Assembly: GCA_002729725.1 (NCBI GenBank)
Contig: PBYS01000080.1
Span: 1-44,425, forward strand
DNA: 44,425 bases
Origin: Puniceicoccaceae bacterium
Lineage (GTDB): Bacteria; Verrucomicrobiota; Verrucomicrobiia; Opitutales; Coraliomargaritaceae
Direction: 5' to 3'
A model generated the notes under the pieces. It was not told where the DNA came from and ran no database searches. It saw nothing but the letters and a program-made list of their open reading frames with translations. The position numbers and the translations under genes are program-made. Of this stretch, positions 1-8,351 are shown piece after piece. Every line of letters starts with the position of its first letter. The stretch's first letter is position 1.

Positions 1-2
1 AC

Positions 3-146
3 GAATCCAAGCGGCCTCAAATCCGTGCGAGGAAGGCAGCTAAGAAAGAAGACTTCAGGCTCCCATTGTCCGAAATCCGTGAAGAAGCGGATTACTTAGT
101 AAGAGTGCCCAGCCGCAAAGTAGAATCAGTATTCTTCGATACATAG
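3..146 (+). CDS. C-terminal end of an unknown protein (5' end outside window)
   Basis: The frame is open from the left edge to a TAG at 144-146 and gives 47 residues, rich in Lys, Arg and Glu, ending in KVESVFFDT. I do not recognise the family. The basic stretch RARKAAKKED suggests a charged linker or tail before a short final segment. Nothing gene-like is seen in the 110 bases between this stop and the PAS gene. Because only the tail is present, this could also be a chance open frame. Confidence 0.4.
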   Translation, partial: ESKRPQIRARKAAKKEDFRLPLSEIREEADYLVRVPSRKVESVFFDT

Positions 147-264
147 AACTGTGCAGCCTTTCAGGAGCGCGCTTCAATGACAATGGGAAAGTCGTATCAC
201 CCCGCAGATGCAGCATATATTTTTCTAGACCTGGTAGGATATTTCGACTAATCTATTGATTGCC

Positions 265-810
265 ATGGCAGCTGTTGAATATTCTGGAAAAATCCCCGCT
301 GAACGCGCCAGCTGGGAGGAGCTGCATGCTCAAATCGCAGCCATCCATGCGAATGAGCGTTTGATACAAATTTTGGGTGAGTTGCCTGACGAAATTCTGC
401 TCCTGAATCAAAATCGGCAAATTATTTATGTCAATGAAGTCGCGCTCAAGTGCTTGGGCGTCCAGGACCCTGCAGAGGTCTATGGCTGTCGGCCTGGAGA
501 GGTATTTGGCTGTGTGCATGCTAGCCAGGGGCCGGGTGGTTGCGGCACTACCGAGCATTGCAGTTTCTGTGGCGGGCTAAGAGTGATTATGAATAGCCTG
601 AACGGGTATGCAGACGTGCAAAAATGTCGTATCACTCGTGCTGAGGGAGCAGCGCCTCTGGATATGATCGTGCATGGGATTCCAATCCATCTGCTCGGGA
701 TGTCACTGTCCTTGGTCTGTTGTCAGCCCAGCGTGAGCGAAAAGAACAAGCAGGTCGCTGTGGCGAGTTTCCGAGTTCAGCGCTATGCGGCCTATCTGGA
801 GGAAATCTGA
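265..810 (+). CDS. PAS-domain protein with Cys-rich insert
   Basis: A short N-terminal helix is followed by a PAS domain (about residues 30-150, with ELPDEILLLNQNRQIIYVNE as its first strands). Inside it is a Cys cluster, YGCRPGEVFGCVHA and then GGCGTTEHCSFCG. The same Cys pattern occurs in PAS domains of many bacterial sensor kinases and may bind a metal or cofactor or respond to redox, but I know of no proven role. No kinase, cyclase or DNA-binding domain follows, so this is a stand-alone sensor of 181 residues. The ATG at 265 is chosen; an in-frame TTG lies at 256 and neither has a clear ribosome binding site. A 52-residue membrane protein starts 2 bases after the stop, so the two are probably co-transcribed. 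Confidence 0.75.
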   Translation: MAAVEYSGKIPAERASWEELHAQIAAIHANERLIQILGELPDEILLLNQNRQIIYVNEVALKCLGVQDPAEVYGCRPGEVFGCVHASQGPGGCGTTEHCSFCGGLRVIMNSLNGYADVQKCRITRAEGAAPLDMIVHGIPIHLLGMSLSLVCCQPSVSEKNKQVAVASFRVQRYAAYLEEI

Positions 811-812
811 GC

Positions 813-971
813 ATGCTACAGACGATCTTTAATTTCTTAGTCCTTTTAGCCTTTGGCGTGATCCTTGTCTTCGCAGTGGGCACAGCTTTGCATTTTAAGC
901 TTAAAAAGCAGAATAAACTAAGCCGTGAGGAAGCCCTGAAGGTGCAAAGCGACGAGCCTTCGGACTATTAA
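813..971 (+). CDS. Small single-pass membrane protein, 52 aa
   Basis: The ATG at 813 is preceded at good distance by GGAGGA (798-803), one of the few convincing Shine-Dalgarno sequences in the window, which lies inside the 3' end of the PAS gene. Residues 4-28 form one hydrophobic helix (FLVLLAFGVILVFAVGTAL), followed by a short charged cytoplasmic tail (KLKKQNKLSREEA). A longer frame upstream to 720 exists but only reads the PAS gene in another frame. Function is unknown. The tight coupling to the PAS protein suggests a membrane partner or anchor. A palindromic terminator follows 15 bases after the stop. Confidence 0.6.
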   Translation: MLQTIFNFLVLLAFGVILVFAVGTALHFKLKKQNKLSREEALKVQSDEPSDY

Positions 972-986
972 AGCTTCTGCGAGGCT

Positions 987-1010
987 GCCATCCGTTAATT
1001 AACGGATGGC
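987..1010. terminator. Perfect 24-bp palindrome between convergent genes
   Basis: The 12-base arms GCCATCCGTTAA and TTAACGGATGGC meet without a mismatch. It lies between the stop of the small membrane protein (971, plus) and the stop of the YceH-like gene (1017, minus), where a shared bidirectional terminator is expected. No long T-run follows on either strand, so its efficiency is uncertain. Confidence 0.6.
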
Positions 1011-1016
1011 TAATAG

Positions 1017-1703
1017 CTACTGGAACTGTCTCTGAAATTCTTCGAAGGCGGCCTTTAACCCGGCGAGTTCCGTTTGGAGCGTTTCCACTGTGGTTTCCAG
1101 TTCTTGAATGCGTGCATCGCGACTGCTGAGTGGGCTCGGCGTATTGATGGCTGCTTCGTCGCGGGCATTTTCTGCCTCAGCGCTTAGCTCGGGTTCGCCG
1201 GAGAGCAGGTGTTGATAACGTACTTCTTTCTTGCCGGGGGAGCGGGGCAATTGCATCCAAAGCGGGCGATCGACGTCTTCGCTGATCTCATTCAGCGTCG
1301 CCTCGACTTCGGCTGTGCTGGCAAAGGAGTGCATGCGCTCGCAGCGGGTGCGCAACTCACCGAGTGTTTGGGGGCCGCGCAGTAATAAAACGGTGAGTAG
1401 TGCCTTGCCGGCTTTATCCAGCCCGATCAGTTCATCCATATTATGGCGATACTTGGCGACGCGTGAGCCGGCCACGTCTACACGGAACACAAATTTCTTT
1501 TTGCGCAGGTCGTCGATCGATTCCAGCACGGCTTCTTCGTCGTATTCCACCACTGGCTGGCGGTTGGACTTTTGATTACAGGCCAATAGCAGGCTGTTTA
1601 GTGTGAGCGGGTAGGCGTCGGGTGTGGTGGCCGCTTTTTCGAGTAAGCAGCCGAGCACGCGTGCGTCGATATCGGTGAGGAGTGGGTACGTTTCGTTATC
1701 CAT
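1017..1703 (-). CDS. YceH/DUF480 family protein
   Basis: The 228-residue protein begins with the conserved DUF480 segment: [20 protein letters not shown], then [18 protein letters not shown]. The family consists of two tandem winged-helix domains (about residues 1-85 and 90-170). The first segment and a later one ([19 protein letters not shown]) fit this. The last 40 residues are a predicted coiled coil ([20 protein letters not shown]). The role of YceH is not established; the winged helices hint at nucleic-acid binding. It is downstream of sodA on the same strand but separated from it by a terminator, so it is probably its own transcription unit. Confidence 0.85.
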   Translation of the reverse strand: MDNETYPLLTDIDARVLGCLLEKAATTPDAYPLTLNSLLLACNQKSNRQPVVEYDEEAVLESIDDLRKKKFVFRVDVAGSRVAKYRHNMDELIGLDKAGKALLTVLLLRGPQTLGELRTRCERMHSFASTAEVEATLNEISEDVDRPLWMQLPRSPGKKEVRYQHLLSGEPELSAEAENARDEAAINTPSPLSSRDARIQELETTVETLQTELAGLKAAFEEFQRQFQ

Positions 1704-1730
1704 GTATGCGGTGGGGGTGTTTATCTTAAA

Positions 1731-1758
1731 AAAGCCGCCCCGGATAGGGGGCGGCTTT
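1731..1758 (-). terminator. Rho-independent terminator after the superoxide dismutase gene
   Basis: An 11-bp GC-rich stem (AAAGCCGCCCC with GGGGCGGCTTT, six-base loop) is followed on the minus strand by a T-run. It lies 66 bases beyond the sodA stop and before the YceH-like gene start. Confidence 0.85.
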
Positions 1759-1823
1759 GGATTAAAGGATGCTGCGGGTTTGGAGCCTCAGCTTGTGCCG
1801 TAAGGCTTTAAACCCTGATACGG

Positions 1824-2450
1824 CTACGCCTTGGCGTTCTTGTAGTTTTCTTCAGCCGCGTTCCAGTCGACCACATTCCAGAATGCTTCGATGTACTTCG
1901 GACGAAGGTTTTGATACTTCAGGTAGTAAGCATGTTCCCATACGTCGAGTCCGATGACAGGCTTGCCTTCAACTTCGGCGACTCCTGTCATGCAAGGGCT
2001 GTCTTGGTTCGGAGTGGAAGTCACAGCCAGTGAGCCATCTGCTTTCACGACGAGCCATGCCCAGCCGGAACCGAAGCGTGTGGCACCTGCATTGGAAAAT
2101 GCCTCTTTAAACGCGTCGAAACCGCCGAGTTCTGCGTCGATCGCTGCTGCGAGCTCACCGACAGGAGCGCCGCCACCGTTGGGGCTGAGAATCTTCCAGA
2201 AGAAGCTGTGGTTGGCGTGGCCACCACCGTTGTTACGTACTGCACCACGCTTTTCAGCGGGGACAGCGTCGAGGTTACCAATGATTTCGCAAATGCTCTT
2301 GTCCTCGAGGCCGGTGCCTTCGAGCGCATCATTTAGTTTGCTGACATAAGCATTGTGGTGCTTGTCATGGTGGATTTCCATTGTGCGCGCGTCAAAATGC
2401 GGCTCAAGCGCATCGTTAGCGTAAGGAAGTGCGGGTAGTTCATGTGCCAT
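1824..2450 (-). CDS. sodA: Superoxide dismutase, Mn/Fe type
   Basis: This enzyme converts superoxide to oxygen and hydrogen peroxide in the cytoplasm. The 208-residue protein spans the whole family: helical N-terminal domain with [13 protein letters not shown], then [11 protein letters not shown], and the C-terminal [13 protein letters not shown]. The four metal ligands are visible as H27, H81, D169 and H173. The [11 protein letters not shown] context and Q149 in TPNQD are typical of the manganese type; the iron type carries the Gln on the other side, in AAQxWNH. Metal use cannot be settled from sequence. No Shine-Dalgarno is seen; an AT-rich ATTATAGT lies just upstream of the ATG. It has its own terminator at 1731-1758. 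Confidence 0.95.
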   Translation of the reverse strand: MAHELPALPYANDALEPHFDARTMEIHHDKHHNAYVSKLNDALEGTGLEDKSICEIIGNLDAVPAEKRGAVRNNGGGHANHSFFWKILSPNGGGAPVGELAAAIDAELGGFDAFKEAFSNAGATRFGSGWAWLVVKADGSLAVTSTPNQDSPCMTGVAEVEGKPVIGLDVWEHAYYLKYQNLRPKYIEAFWNVVDWNAAEENYKNAKA

Positions 2451-2540
2451 AGTTTTTACTATAATTTAGGTTTAGTTTTCTGAGAGAGAAAGCAAGACGA
2501 TGGGGAGTCTGTGAGTCACTGTCAAATGGCTGGTTGGAAA

Positions 2541-3065
2541 TTATTCGCAGTCCGCTAGTTTTGCGTTCTTTTTTTCGAGACGTTTTTTGTCGAAGAAAGC
2601 CTTTAGAATCTGGTGATTGAGTTCTTCCAGCACGCCGCCGATGGATTCAAATTTGTGATTACTTTGCGGCAGTGCGCCGAGATCCGTGGCGCCGCCCACG
2701 CAGCCCATTTTAGGGTCGGGCAGGCCGTAGTAGACTTTACCGATACGTGCGATCACCAGTGCCCCCGAGCACATGGGGCAGGGCTCTTTAGTCACGTAGA
2801 GGGTGCACTCGTTGAGCCGCCAGTCGCCTAAGCTGTTGGCTGCCTGGGAGATGGCTAGTATCTCCGCGTGCGCGGTCGGGTCGTTGGCAGAGCGCGATTG
2901 ATTGTGAGCGGCGGCGATGATGCGCCCCTGGTGCTCGATGACGGCACCGATCGGCACTTCATCTTTTTTCCACGCCTCGATTGCCTCGTTGTAGGCATGG
3001 GTCATGTAATAGTCCGCATCACGGTTCAGTTCGGAAGGATAGATTTTTTCAAAGGGAGAATTCAT
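2541..3065 (-). CDS. tadA: tRNA-specific adenosine deaminase TadA
   Basis: The enzyme deaminates A34 of tRNA-Arg(ACG) to inosine. The zinc-deaminase signature is complete: H66-A-E68 and P-C96-P-M-C99, in the contexts NDPTAHAEIL and VTKEPCPMCSGALV. The downstream KVYYGLPDPKMGCVGG is typical of TadA rather than cytidine deaminase. At 174 residues it is about the usual length. A guanine-deaminase-like role is the main alternative, but the PCPMCSGALV block favours TadA. It stands alone on the minus strand, diverging from infA. Confidence 0.88.
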   Translation of the reverse strand: MNSPFEKIYPSELNRDADYYMTHAYNEAIEAWKKDEVPIGAVIEHQGRIIAAAHNQSRSANDPTAHAEILAISQAANSLGDWRLNECTLYVTKEPCPMCSGALVIARIGKVYYGLPDPKMGCVGGATDLGALPQSNHKFESIGGVLEELNHQILKAFFDKKRLEKKNAKLADCE

Positions 3066-3173
3066 GACTGGCCTGAGTGAAGTGTTGGGCTAAATGGACG
3101 GGTGCTGAGCTATATGAGAGCATTCTTGACTTTTAGTATAAAGACGATTGTCTCGCCGCTTTCCTAATTATCT

Positions 3174-3455
3174 ATGGCAAAAGCACAAAGCGAAGAATAC
3201 GTTGAAGTCGAAGGCAAAATTGTAGCAGTCCTCCCGGGCACTATGTTTCGTGTCGAGCTTGCGAATGGGCACCAGGTGCTCGCTCACATCTCGGGAAAAC
3301 TTCGCAAACACTTTATTAAGATCACGACTGGTGATACCGTAAAAATGGAGATGAGCCCTTACGACTTGGATAAGGCGCGTATCGTCTATCGCTTGCGTAA
3401 TGCGCAAGTGCAGCGCAACGCACCCAAGCGCAGCTACGGCCCACGTCGTCGATAG
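3174..3455 (+). CDS. infA: Translation initiation factor IF-1
   Basis: IF-1 binds the ribosomal A site during initiation. Residues 9-72 are the S1-like OB fold with the conserved [34 protein letters not shown] and [13 protein letters not shown]. The protein has 93 residues, about 20 more than the usual 72, because of a basic tail ([18 protein letters not shown]). It is monocistronic here, with no ribosomal protein genes next to it. No Shine-Dalgarno is present. An 8-bp tandem repeat starts 3 bases after its stop and a terminator lies at 3710-3732. Confidence 0.92.
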   Translation: MAKAQSEEYVEVEGKIVAVLPGTMFRVELANGHQVLAHISGKLRKHFIKITTGDTVKMEMSPYDLDKARIVYRLRNAQVQRNAPKRSYGPRRR

Positions 3456-3457
3456 CA

Positions 3458-3520
3458 TTTGCTCCTTTGCTCCTTTGCTCCTTTGCTCCTTTGCTCCTTT
3501 GCTCCTTTGCTCCTTTGCTC
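3458..3520. repeat. 8-bp tandem repeat (TTTGCTCC), 7.9 copies
   Basis: Seven exact copies of TTTGCTCC plus seven bases of an eighth run from 3458 to 3520, then degrade into GCTCGTTTGCTCGTTTGC. The array begins 3 bases after the infA stop codon and lies in its 3' untranslated region. Open frames through it (SFAPLLLC repeats) are by-products of the repeat. The rest of the 349-base gap to cysK holds a run of nine G (3630-3638) and the infA terminator; I see no gene in it. An array of this purity is likely to vary in copy number by slippage. Confidence 0.95.
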
Positions 3521-3709
3521 AGCTCGTTTGCTCGTTTGCATGTGGCGGCAGTTTGTCGCTATTCATCGGCTTCAGCGGCAGTTTTTGGCTGCTTCATAGG
3601 CGATTCACGCGTGGTGAGTTCGCCACGTAGGGGGGGGGCGTCATTGTGTCACTTTTAGTTTCCGTTTGATTCGATCCGATTCGAGAGTCAGTAGGCCCTT
3701 TTTTGAGAG

Positions 3710-3732
3710 CACCGCAGACGCGGTGTTTTTTT
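3710..3732 (+). terminator. Rho-independent terminator between infA and cysK
   Basis: A six-base stem CACCGC/GCGGTG with loop AGAC is followed by seven T (3726-3732). It ends the infA transcript, leaving an unusually long 3' region that includes the 8-bp repeat. Confidence 0.75.
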
Positions 3733-3804
3733 ATGAATGCTTGCCTCGACTTGAAAAAAAGTTACACAGGTGCTCTTTCCTACCTTTCTTCTATATTTCG
3801 ATTT

Positions 3805-4764
3805 ATGAATAAGCTATACGCCTCCATTACAGACACCGTGGGCAGCACGCCATTGGTGAAGATTAACAATACGACTGCCGGCTTGAATGCTGACATCTAT
3901 GTGAAATGTGAATTCTTTAACCCGCTCGCGAGTGTGAAGGATCGTATTGGTAAGGCCATGATCGAAGCTGGCGAGCGCGATGGCAAAATCGGCGAAGGCA
4001 GCATCATTATCGAGCCCACTTCCGGGAATACGGGTATTGCACTAGCTTTTGTCTGTGCTGCCAAGGGCTACAAGCTGATCTTGACCATGCCCGAGACCAT
4101 GTCGGTCGAGCGTCGTGTGCTGTTGCGTATGCTCGGTGCCGAGATCGTCTTGACGCCAGGGCCCAAGGGCATGCCAGGCGCTATCGCACGTGCTGAAGAG
4201 TTGGTCAAAGAGTATGGCGAAAAAGCCTACATGCCGCAGCAATTTGAAAACCCAGCCAACCCAGAGGCGCACCGCAAAACGACTGCTGAGGAAATTTGGG
4301 CCGCGACCGATGGTGATATCGACGCATTTGTCGCCGGTGTCGGCACGGGGGGCACCATTTCGGGTGTCTCTGAGGTGATCAAGTCTCGCAAGGACTTGCT
4401 CACGGTCGCAGTGGAGCCAGTCAATAGCCCTGTTATTTCTGGCGGCGCTCCCGGACCTCACAAGATTCAGGGCATCGGTGCTGGCTTCATTCCCAAGAAT
4501 TGCAACACCGACCTGATCGACGAGACTATCCAAGTTTCTAACGAAGATGCCTTTGCTACCGCCCAGGCCTTGGCTGAGAAAGATGGCCTGTTGGTCGGCA
4601 TTTCCACGGGTGCCAATGTGTGGGCAGCCATGCAACTTGCGAAGCGTCCAGAGATGGCTGGCAAGCGCATCGTTACAGTCGCCTGCAGCTTCGGCGAACG
4701 CTACCTCTCCACTCCACTGGCTGAGAAGGCCCGCGAAGAGATGGCAGCGGCTACGGCAAGCTAA
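3805..4764 (+). CDS. cysK: Cysteine synthase (O-acetylserine sulfhydrylase)
   Basis: A PLP enzyme that makes L-cysteine from O-acetylserine and sulfide. From the ATG at 3805 the product has 319 residues, the usual CysK length. An upstream in-frame start at 3703 would run through the infA terminator, so it is rejected. K45 in [12 protein letters not shown] is the PLP lysine. PTSGNTG (71-77) binds the substrate carboxylate, and [10 protein letters not shown] is the phosphate loop. The C-terminal [11 protein letters not shown] and [13 protein letters not shown] are standard. It has its own terminator (4795-4826). No S-box or T-box leader is recognisable upstream. Confidence 0.95.
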   Translation: MNKLYASITDTVGSTPLVKINNTTAGLNADIYVKCEFFNPLASVKDRIGKAMIEAGERDGKIGEGSIIIEPTSGNTGIALAFVCAAKGYKLILTMPETMSVERRVLLRMLGAEIVLTPGPKGMPGAIARAEELVKEYGEKAYMPQQFENPANPEAHRKTTAEEIWAATDGDIDAFVAGVGTGGTISGVSEVIKSRKDLLTVAVEPVNSPVISGGAPGPHKIQGIGAGFIPKNCNTDLIDETIQVSNEDAFATAQALAEKDGLLVGISTGANVWAAMQLAKRPEMAGKRIVTVACSFGERYLSTPLAEKAREEMAAATAS

Positions 4765-4794
4765 GCTTGCACTTTGTTTGCATCATTATTTTCA

Positions 4795-4826
4795 AGCCCT
4801 GATCCCACACGGGGTCGGGGCTTTTT
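4795..4826 (+). terminator. Rho-independent terminator after cysK
   Basis: A 12-bp stem with two G-T pairs (AGCCCTGATCCC with GGGGTCGGGGCT, loop ACAC) is followed by a T-run. Confidence 0.8.
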
Positions 4827-4895
4827 ATGTTTACCTTTAGCCCGATCTACGATCAGCCTACGGGCTCATCTAATTTACTTAAAATACCAATTAAT

Positions 4896-5870
4896 ATGTC
4901 CGTTACTGCAAAAATCCTTTTCCCCTGCGCCACACTTGCGGCCTTCATTTTCACAGCCTGTGGTTCCAATACGGACGATTCTAAGTCTGCCACACCAGAG
5001 GTGAGCATTCCTGAAGCACCCGATGCTGCGATTGAAACGATCGCTCAAGAGCTGAGAGACGGAAATGGTGCTATCCTCTGGGAGGCCATGCCTGCCAGCT
5101 ATCGTACTGATGTCAATGCAGTGGCGCAGCTGGCTGGTAACAAGGTTGATGCTGAAATTTATAACAAGGGCTTCGGTCTCCTGGATCGTCTGGCAGATGT
5201 CGCGGATCAGCAAAAGACTTTTATTCTGGGGACACAGCTGGGGGGTGAAAAGCCTGCTGAGCAATTGGCTCAAATAGAAGCGGCGTGGCCCTCGATCATC
5301 GGCTTTTTCAAAACCCTGACAAATAGCTCGATCGCTACGGTTGAAGGGCTGCAGAGCTTTGATGGTCAAGCGTTTTGCGCCACCACCGTTTCGGCATTGG
5401 TCGACTATTCCCAGGACCTTGCCAAGTTGAGTGAAGAGCCCAATCCCTTAGACTTCGGTAGTGTGAAGTTACTGGAGAGCACTGCCGAAACCGCATCACT
5501 GGAAGTGACACAGCCCGATGGCACAGTGAACACGGAAGCGTTTTCCAAGGTTGAGAGCCGCTGGGTGCCGAGTGAATTGGCAAGCACTTGGGCCACCAAT
5601 ATGGCGGATGCCAAGGCGCAACTCGAGGCCATTTCGCCCGAAGAGATCGCACAAAATAAGCCACAAATCATGGGCGCAATCACCATGTTCGAAGGCATTT
5701 TGACACAATTAGAGGCCGCTGAAACGCAAGAGCAATTCGACCAAGCACTGCAAGGTGCGATGATGCCCATTATGGGCATCATGATGATGCAAGGCGGCAT
5801 GGGGGGCGGTAGCGCACCGGCAATGCCAGTTGCACCTTCGATGCCTGCTACGCCGACGACTGCACCCTAA
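4896..5870 (+). CDS. Putative lipoprotein of unknown function
   Basis: The start at 4896 gives a clean lipoprotein signal: MSVTAKILFPCATLAAFIFTACGS, written here only to place the lipobox FTAC with Cys at residue 22. An earlier ATG at 4827 lies in the cysK terminator and would bury the signal. The 324-residue protein is Ala/Glu-rich and acidic, largely helical, with a Met/Pro/Gly-rich end (MGIMMMQGGMGGG, then PAMPVAP). I do not recognise the family. It is probably anchored to a membrane facing the periplasm. The next gene starts at or before its stop, so the two may be translated together. Confidence 0.7.
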   Translation: MSVTAKILFPCATLAAFIFTACGSNTDDSKSATPEVSIPEAPDAAIETIAQELRDGNGAILWEAMPASYRTDVNAVAQLAGNKVDAEIYNKGFGLLDRLADVADQQKTFILGTQLGGEKPAEQLAQIEAAWPSIIGFFKTLTNSSIATVEGLQSFDGQAFCATTVSALVDYSQDLAKLSEEPNPLDFGSVKLLESTAETASLEVTQPDGTVNTEAFSKVESRWVPSELASTWATNMADAKAQLEAISPEEIAQNKPQIMGAITMFEGILTQLEAAETQEQFDQALQGAMMPIMGIMMMQGGMGGGSAPAMPVAPSMPATPTTAP

Positions 5871-8271
5871 ATTGTTTTCGGGCGCATTTGTTTTGCTCAA
5901 GCTAGCTCCAGCGCTCGCTCTTGCTTGTATAGTTGCTGTCTGGGCAAAGCCCTGCGCAGCTGTGCTGGATCAGCGCGCGCAATCCTGGAAACCGCAGCAA
6001 ATGCAGGGCTCCGCCCAGCTCAGGATTGCGGAGATTGAGACGATTGTGCTGCCCGAGCAGCCGTCTGCCCAGCTGCGCGCTGCGGTCGACGACTTGTTGC
6101 TGCAGCTCCAAGCGCACACTGGGGCGGCCCCAAAACTAGTTTCCGAGGGGCGTCCGAAACATGCGCTTTATTTCGAGTTGCTGGCGGACGGGCGAGAAGG
6201 CGGCGCTTTTACCATTGAGCGTGAGCGCTCGCGCGTGACGATCCGCAGTGCGGAGCGGGCCGGCTGGAGTCATGCCTTGTATGCGATCATGAGCGAGCTC
6301 TTGGGCGCACGCTGGTATTGGGCAGGCGATTTGGGCTACGAATCTGTGCCAGTTACACGCAGCTATTTCCCAAACCGAGCTTGGCGTGAGACACCCGCTT
6401 TTGTGCAGCGCCGGTTCTACCCCGTGAATACCGATTTCGCGCGTCGGAATCGCTTAAACTCCGTCTATTCCTTCAACCATAATTTAGCCAAAGTCTTTAA
6501 TCGCGAACTGTTTGATTCGCAGCCCGAGTTGTTCTCGGTGGTCAACGGATACCGCAAGCCACCGCGCGGCAGCGGTGGAACAGATCGACAGCCGGACTTT
6601 ACCCAGGCCGCCGCGGTCGAGGTCGCGGCTCAGGCCGCCTTACGGCATTTCGAGGCGAAGCCAGAGAGTCACAGTTTCTCGCTTTCGATTAACGACAATG
6701 TGCTCTTCGATACCAGCGAGCGAACCGAGGCCATAGTCAGCCCCCTGCGTTATTTTCGCGGGCGTCCCGATTACACCGATCTCGTTTTCGGCTTCATGAA
6801 CCGTGTCGCAGAACGGGTCTTTGATCAAGCGGGGGCCTGGCAAACGCCCTCAGGTCAGGACCGCTATCTGACTGCACTCTCCTATTATTGGACTGAGCCG
6901 GCGCCCAGCATACCGATTCACCCACGTGTCATGCCCGTGCTGACTTCAGACCGCGCGCAGTGGCACGACCCCGATTATCGGCAAGAAGATCGGGATTTGA
7001 TACGTGCATGGGTCCACTCAGGTGCTGAGCGGGTCGCGACCTGGGATTATTATTTTGGAGCTCCTTACCCCTATCCGCGGCAATTCAATCAATGGATCGC
7101 AGAGAGCCTGCACTATATGGCGGGCGAGGGGATCGATGTTTTCTTTTCGCAATTGCCCTCTTTTTGGGGCCTGGATGGCGCCAAGGCATGGTTTAGTTCC
7201 GAGTTATTGTGGGATCCCCAGCAAGATGCCAGCGCCTTGTTAGACGAATATTACGACAACTTTTTTGGCCCCGCCTCGCAGCCCATGCGCGCGTTTTACC
7301 AAGCTGCCGAAACTTATCGTAACCAACACGAGGGCCAGGCCGATTGGATTAAGCTCTACAAAGACGAAGCCAGTATTGCGCTTTTTACACCTGCGATTTT
7401 GCAAGCGATGCGCGGCTATGTGCAACGCGCGGCAGAGCTTGTCCGTGCGGCAAATACTGGGCCCGGGACGGCTCCATCGCGCTTTGAACAACGGGTGGAA
7501 GTGGTCTCGCAGGCCTTTCGTTTGACAGAGCTCTATGCAGACTTTGATCAGTCGCGTCGTGCATTAGTCGCCGCCTGTCTCGATCAAGTGGCCGTGGCAC
7601 GCGTGGCCGCCTTACTTGAAACTTACCAAGCAGCCGATCGTGCCTATCGCGCTTACTTTGAGCATTATTTTGCGAATTCAGACTATGCCCCAGCGCGGCG
7701 TCACCTAGAGCTTGAGCAATCCAATCCCGAGCGCTTGGCTCGCAGTCTGCTGGAGCGTGAGCAGGGTGCATTTGATAGCCTATCGGAAGATCCAAAGCTA
7801 CAACATCAGAGTCTGCGCGCGCGCAATTTTCTCGGGCCGCTGCTGCCCAAGGTCCCTGGGTGGTTCCTCGATTATCGAGCCAGCGAGCACTTCAAGGTGG
7901 AAGCCAGCCTGCATGCACAGCAAGCCGATGCCGGGCTGCGCGTGTCGGGCGCCGATATCGTTTCGATCTTCCGCACCTTCCCCGTGGACTCGGGCGCTCG
8001 TTATGAATTCCGCTTACGCGGCAGCTGGCAAGTGAGCCTCGACAACCGGGCCAATGTGCATGTCGCTTGGCTCAATGCCGAAGGGCGCACGATAGAGTCG
8101 GAAGTGCCGCTACGGTTGCCAATTGAGCATCGCACCGATCCAGCTGCAGTCGCTTTAGCATTTGTAGCGCCGGAAAATGCTAGTCAGGTTCGCTTTCGAG
8201 TCGTGGTCTCGCGTCAATACCCCGGTGATTTTCTGGACTTAAGTGAACTCGATTTTGGCCGCCTGCACTAG
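5830..8271 (+). CDS. DUF4838 glycoside-hydrolase-like exported protein
   Basis: A large exported protein with an N-terminal signal (LAPALALACIVAVWA, cleavage near KPCAA). It has the layout of the DUF4838 group found in Verrucomicrobiota and Bacteroidetes: an N-terminal alpha/beta domain like those preceding GH20/GH67 barrels (SHALYAIMSELLGARWYWAG), then a barrel-like core with FSLSINDNVLF, ATWDYYFGAPYPYPR and DVFFSQLPSFWGLDGAKAW. A C-terminal beta-sandwich follows from about residue 690. Catalysis has not been shown for the family as far as I know; a polysaccharide substrate is inferred. The ATG at 5830 overlaps the lipoprotein by 41 bases; a TTG at 5872 right after that stop is equally plausible. 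Confidence 0.75.
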   Translation: MHLRCLLRRRLHPKLFSGAFVLLKLAPALALACIVAVWAKPCAAVLDQRAQSWKPQQMQGSAQLRIAEIETIVLPEQPSAQLRAAVDDLLLQLQAHTGAAPKLVSEGRPKHALYFELLADGREGGAFTIERERSRVTIRSAERAGWSHALYAIMSELLGARWYWAGDLGYESVPVTRSYFPNRAWRETPAFVQRRFYPVNTDFARRNRLNSVYSFNHNLAKVFNRELFDSQPELFSVVNGYRKPPRGSGGTDRQPDFTQAAAVEVAAQAALRHFEAKPESHSFSLSINDNVLFDTSERTEAIVSPLRYFRGRPDYTDLVFGFMNRVAERVFDQAGAWQTPSGQDRYLTALSYYWTEPAPSIPIHPRVMPVLTSDRAQWHDPDYRQEDRDLIRAWVHSGAERVATWDYYFGAPYPYPRQFNQWIAESLHYMAGEGIDVFFSQLPSFWGLDGAKAWFSSELLWDPQQDASALLDEYYDNFFGPASQPMRAFYQAAETYRNQHEGQADWIKLYKDEASIALFTPAILQAMRGYVQRAAELVRAANTGPGTAPSRFEQRVEVVSQAFRLTELYADFDQSRRALVAACLDQVAVARVAALLETYQAADRAYRAYFEHYFANSDYAPARRHLELEQSNPERLARSLLEREQGAFDSLSEDPKLQHQSLRARNFLGPLLPKVPGWFLDYRASEHFKVEASLHAQQADAGLRVSGADIVSIFRTFPVDSGARYEFRLRGSWQVSLDNRANVHVAWLNAEGRTIESEVPLRLPIEHRTDPAAVALAFVAPENASQVRFRVVVSRQYPGDFLDLSELDFGRLH

Positions 8272-8351
8272 CCAGCGGTAGTGAATTTTTCTGAATTCTA
8301 CTTGCGACCTGCTGAGCCCAAAAGCTATCGTGACAGGTTAAATCTGTACCG

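Noticed and set aside
3458..3520. CRISPR array
   Set aside because: The repeat unit is only 8 bp without spacers; there is no cas gene in the window.
3400..3658. Repeat-encoded peptides (SFAPLLLC repeats)
   Set aside because: They are produced by reading an 8-bp DNA repeat, whose length is not a multiple of three, through a 3' untranslated region.
3703..3804. Longer N-terminus for cysK
   Set aside because: It would translate through the infA terminator and add 34 residues not seen in CysK proteins.
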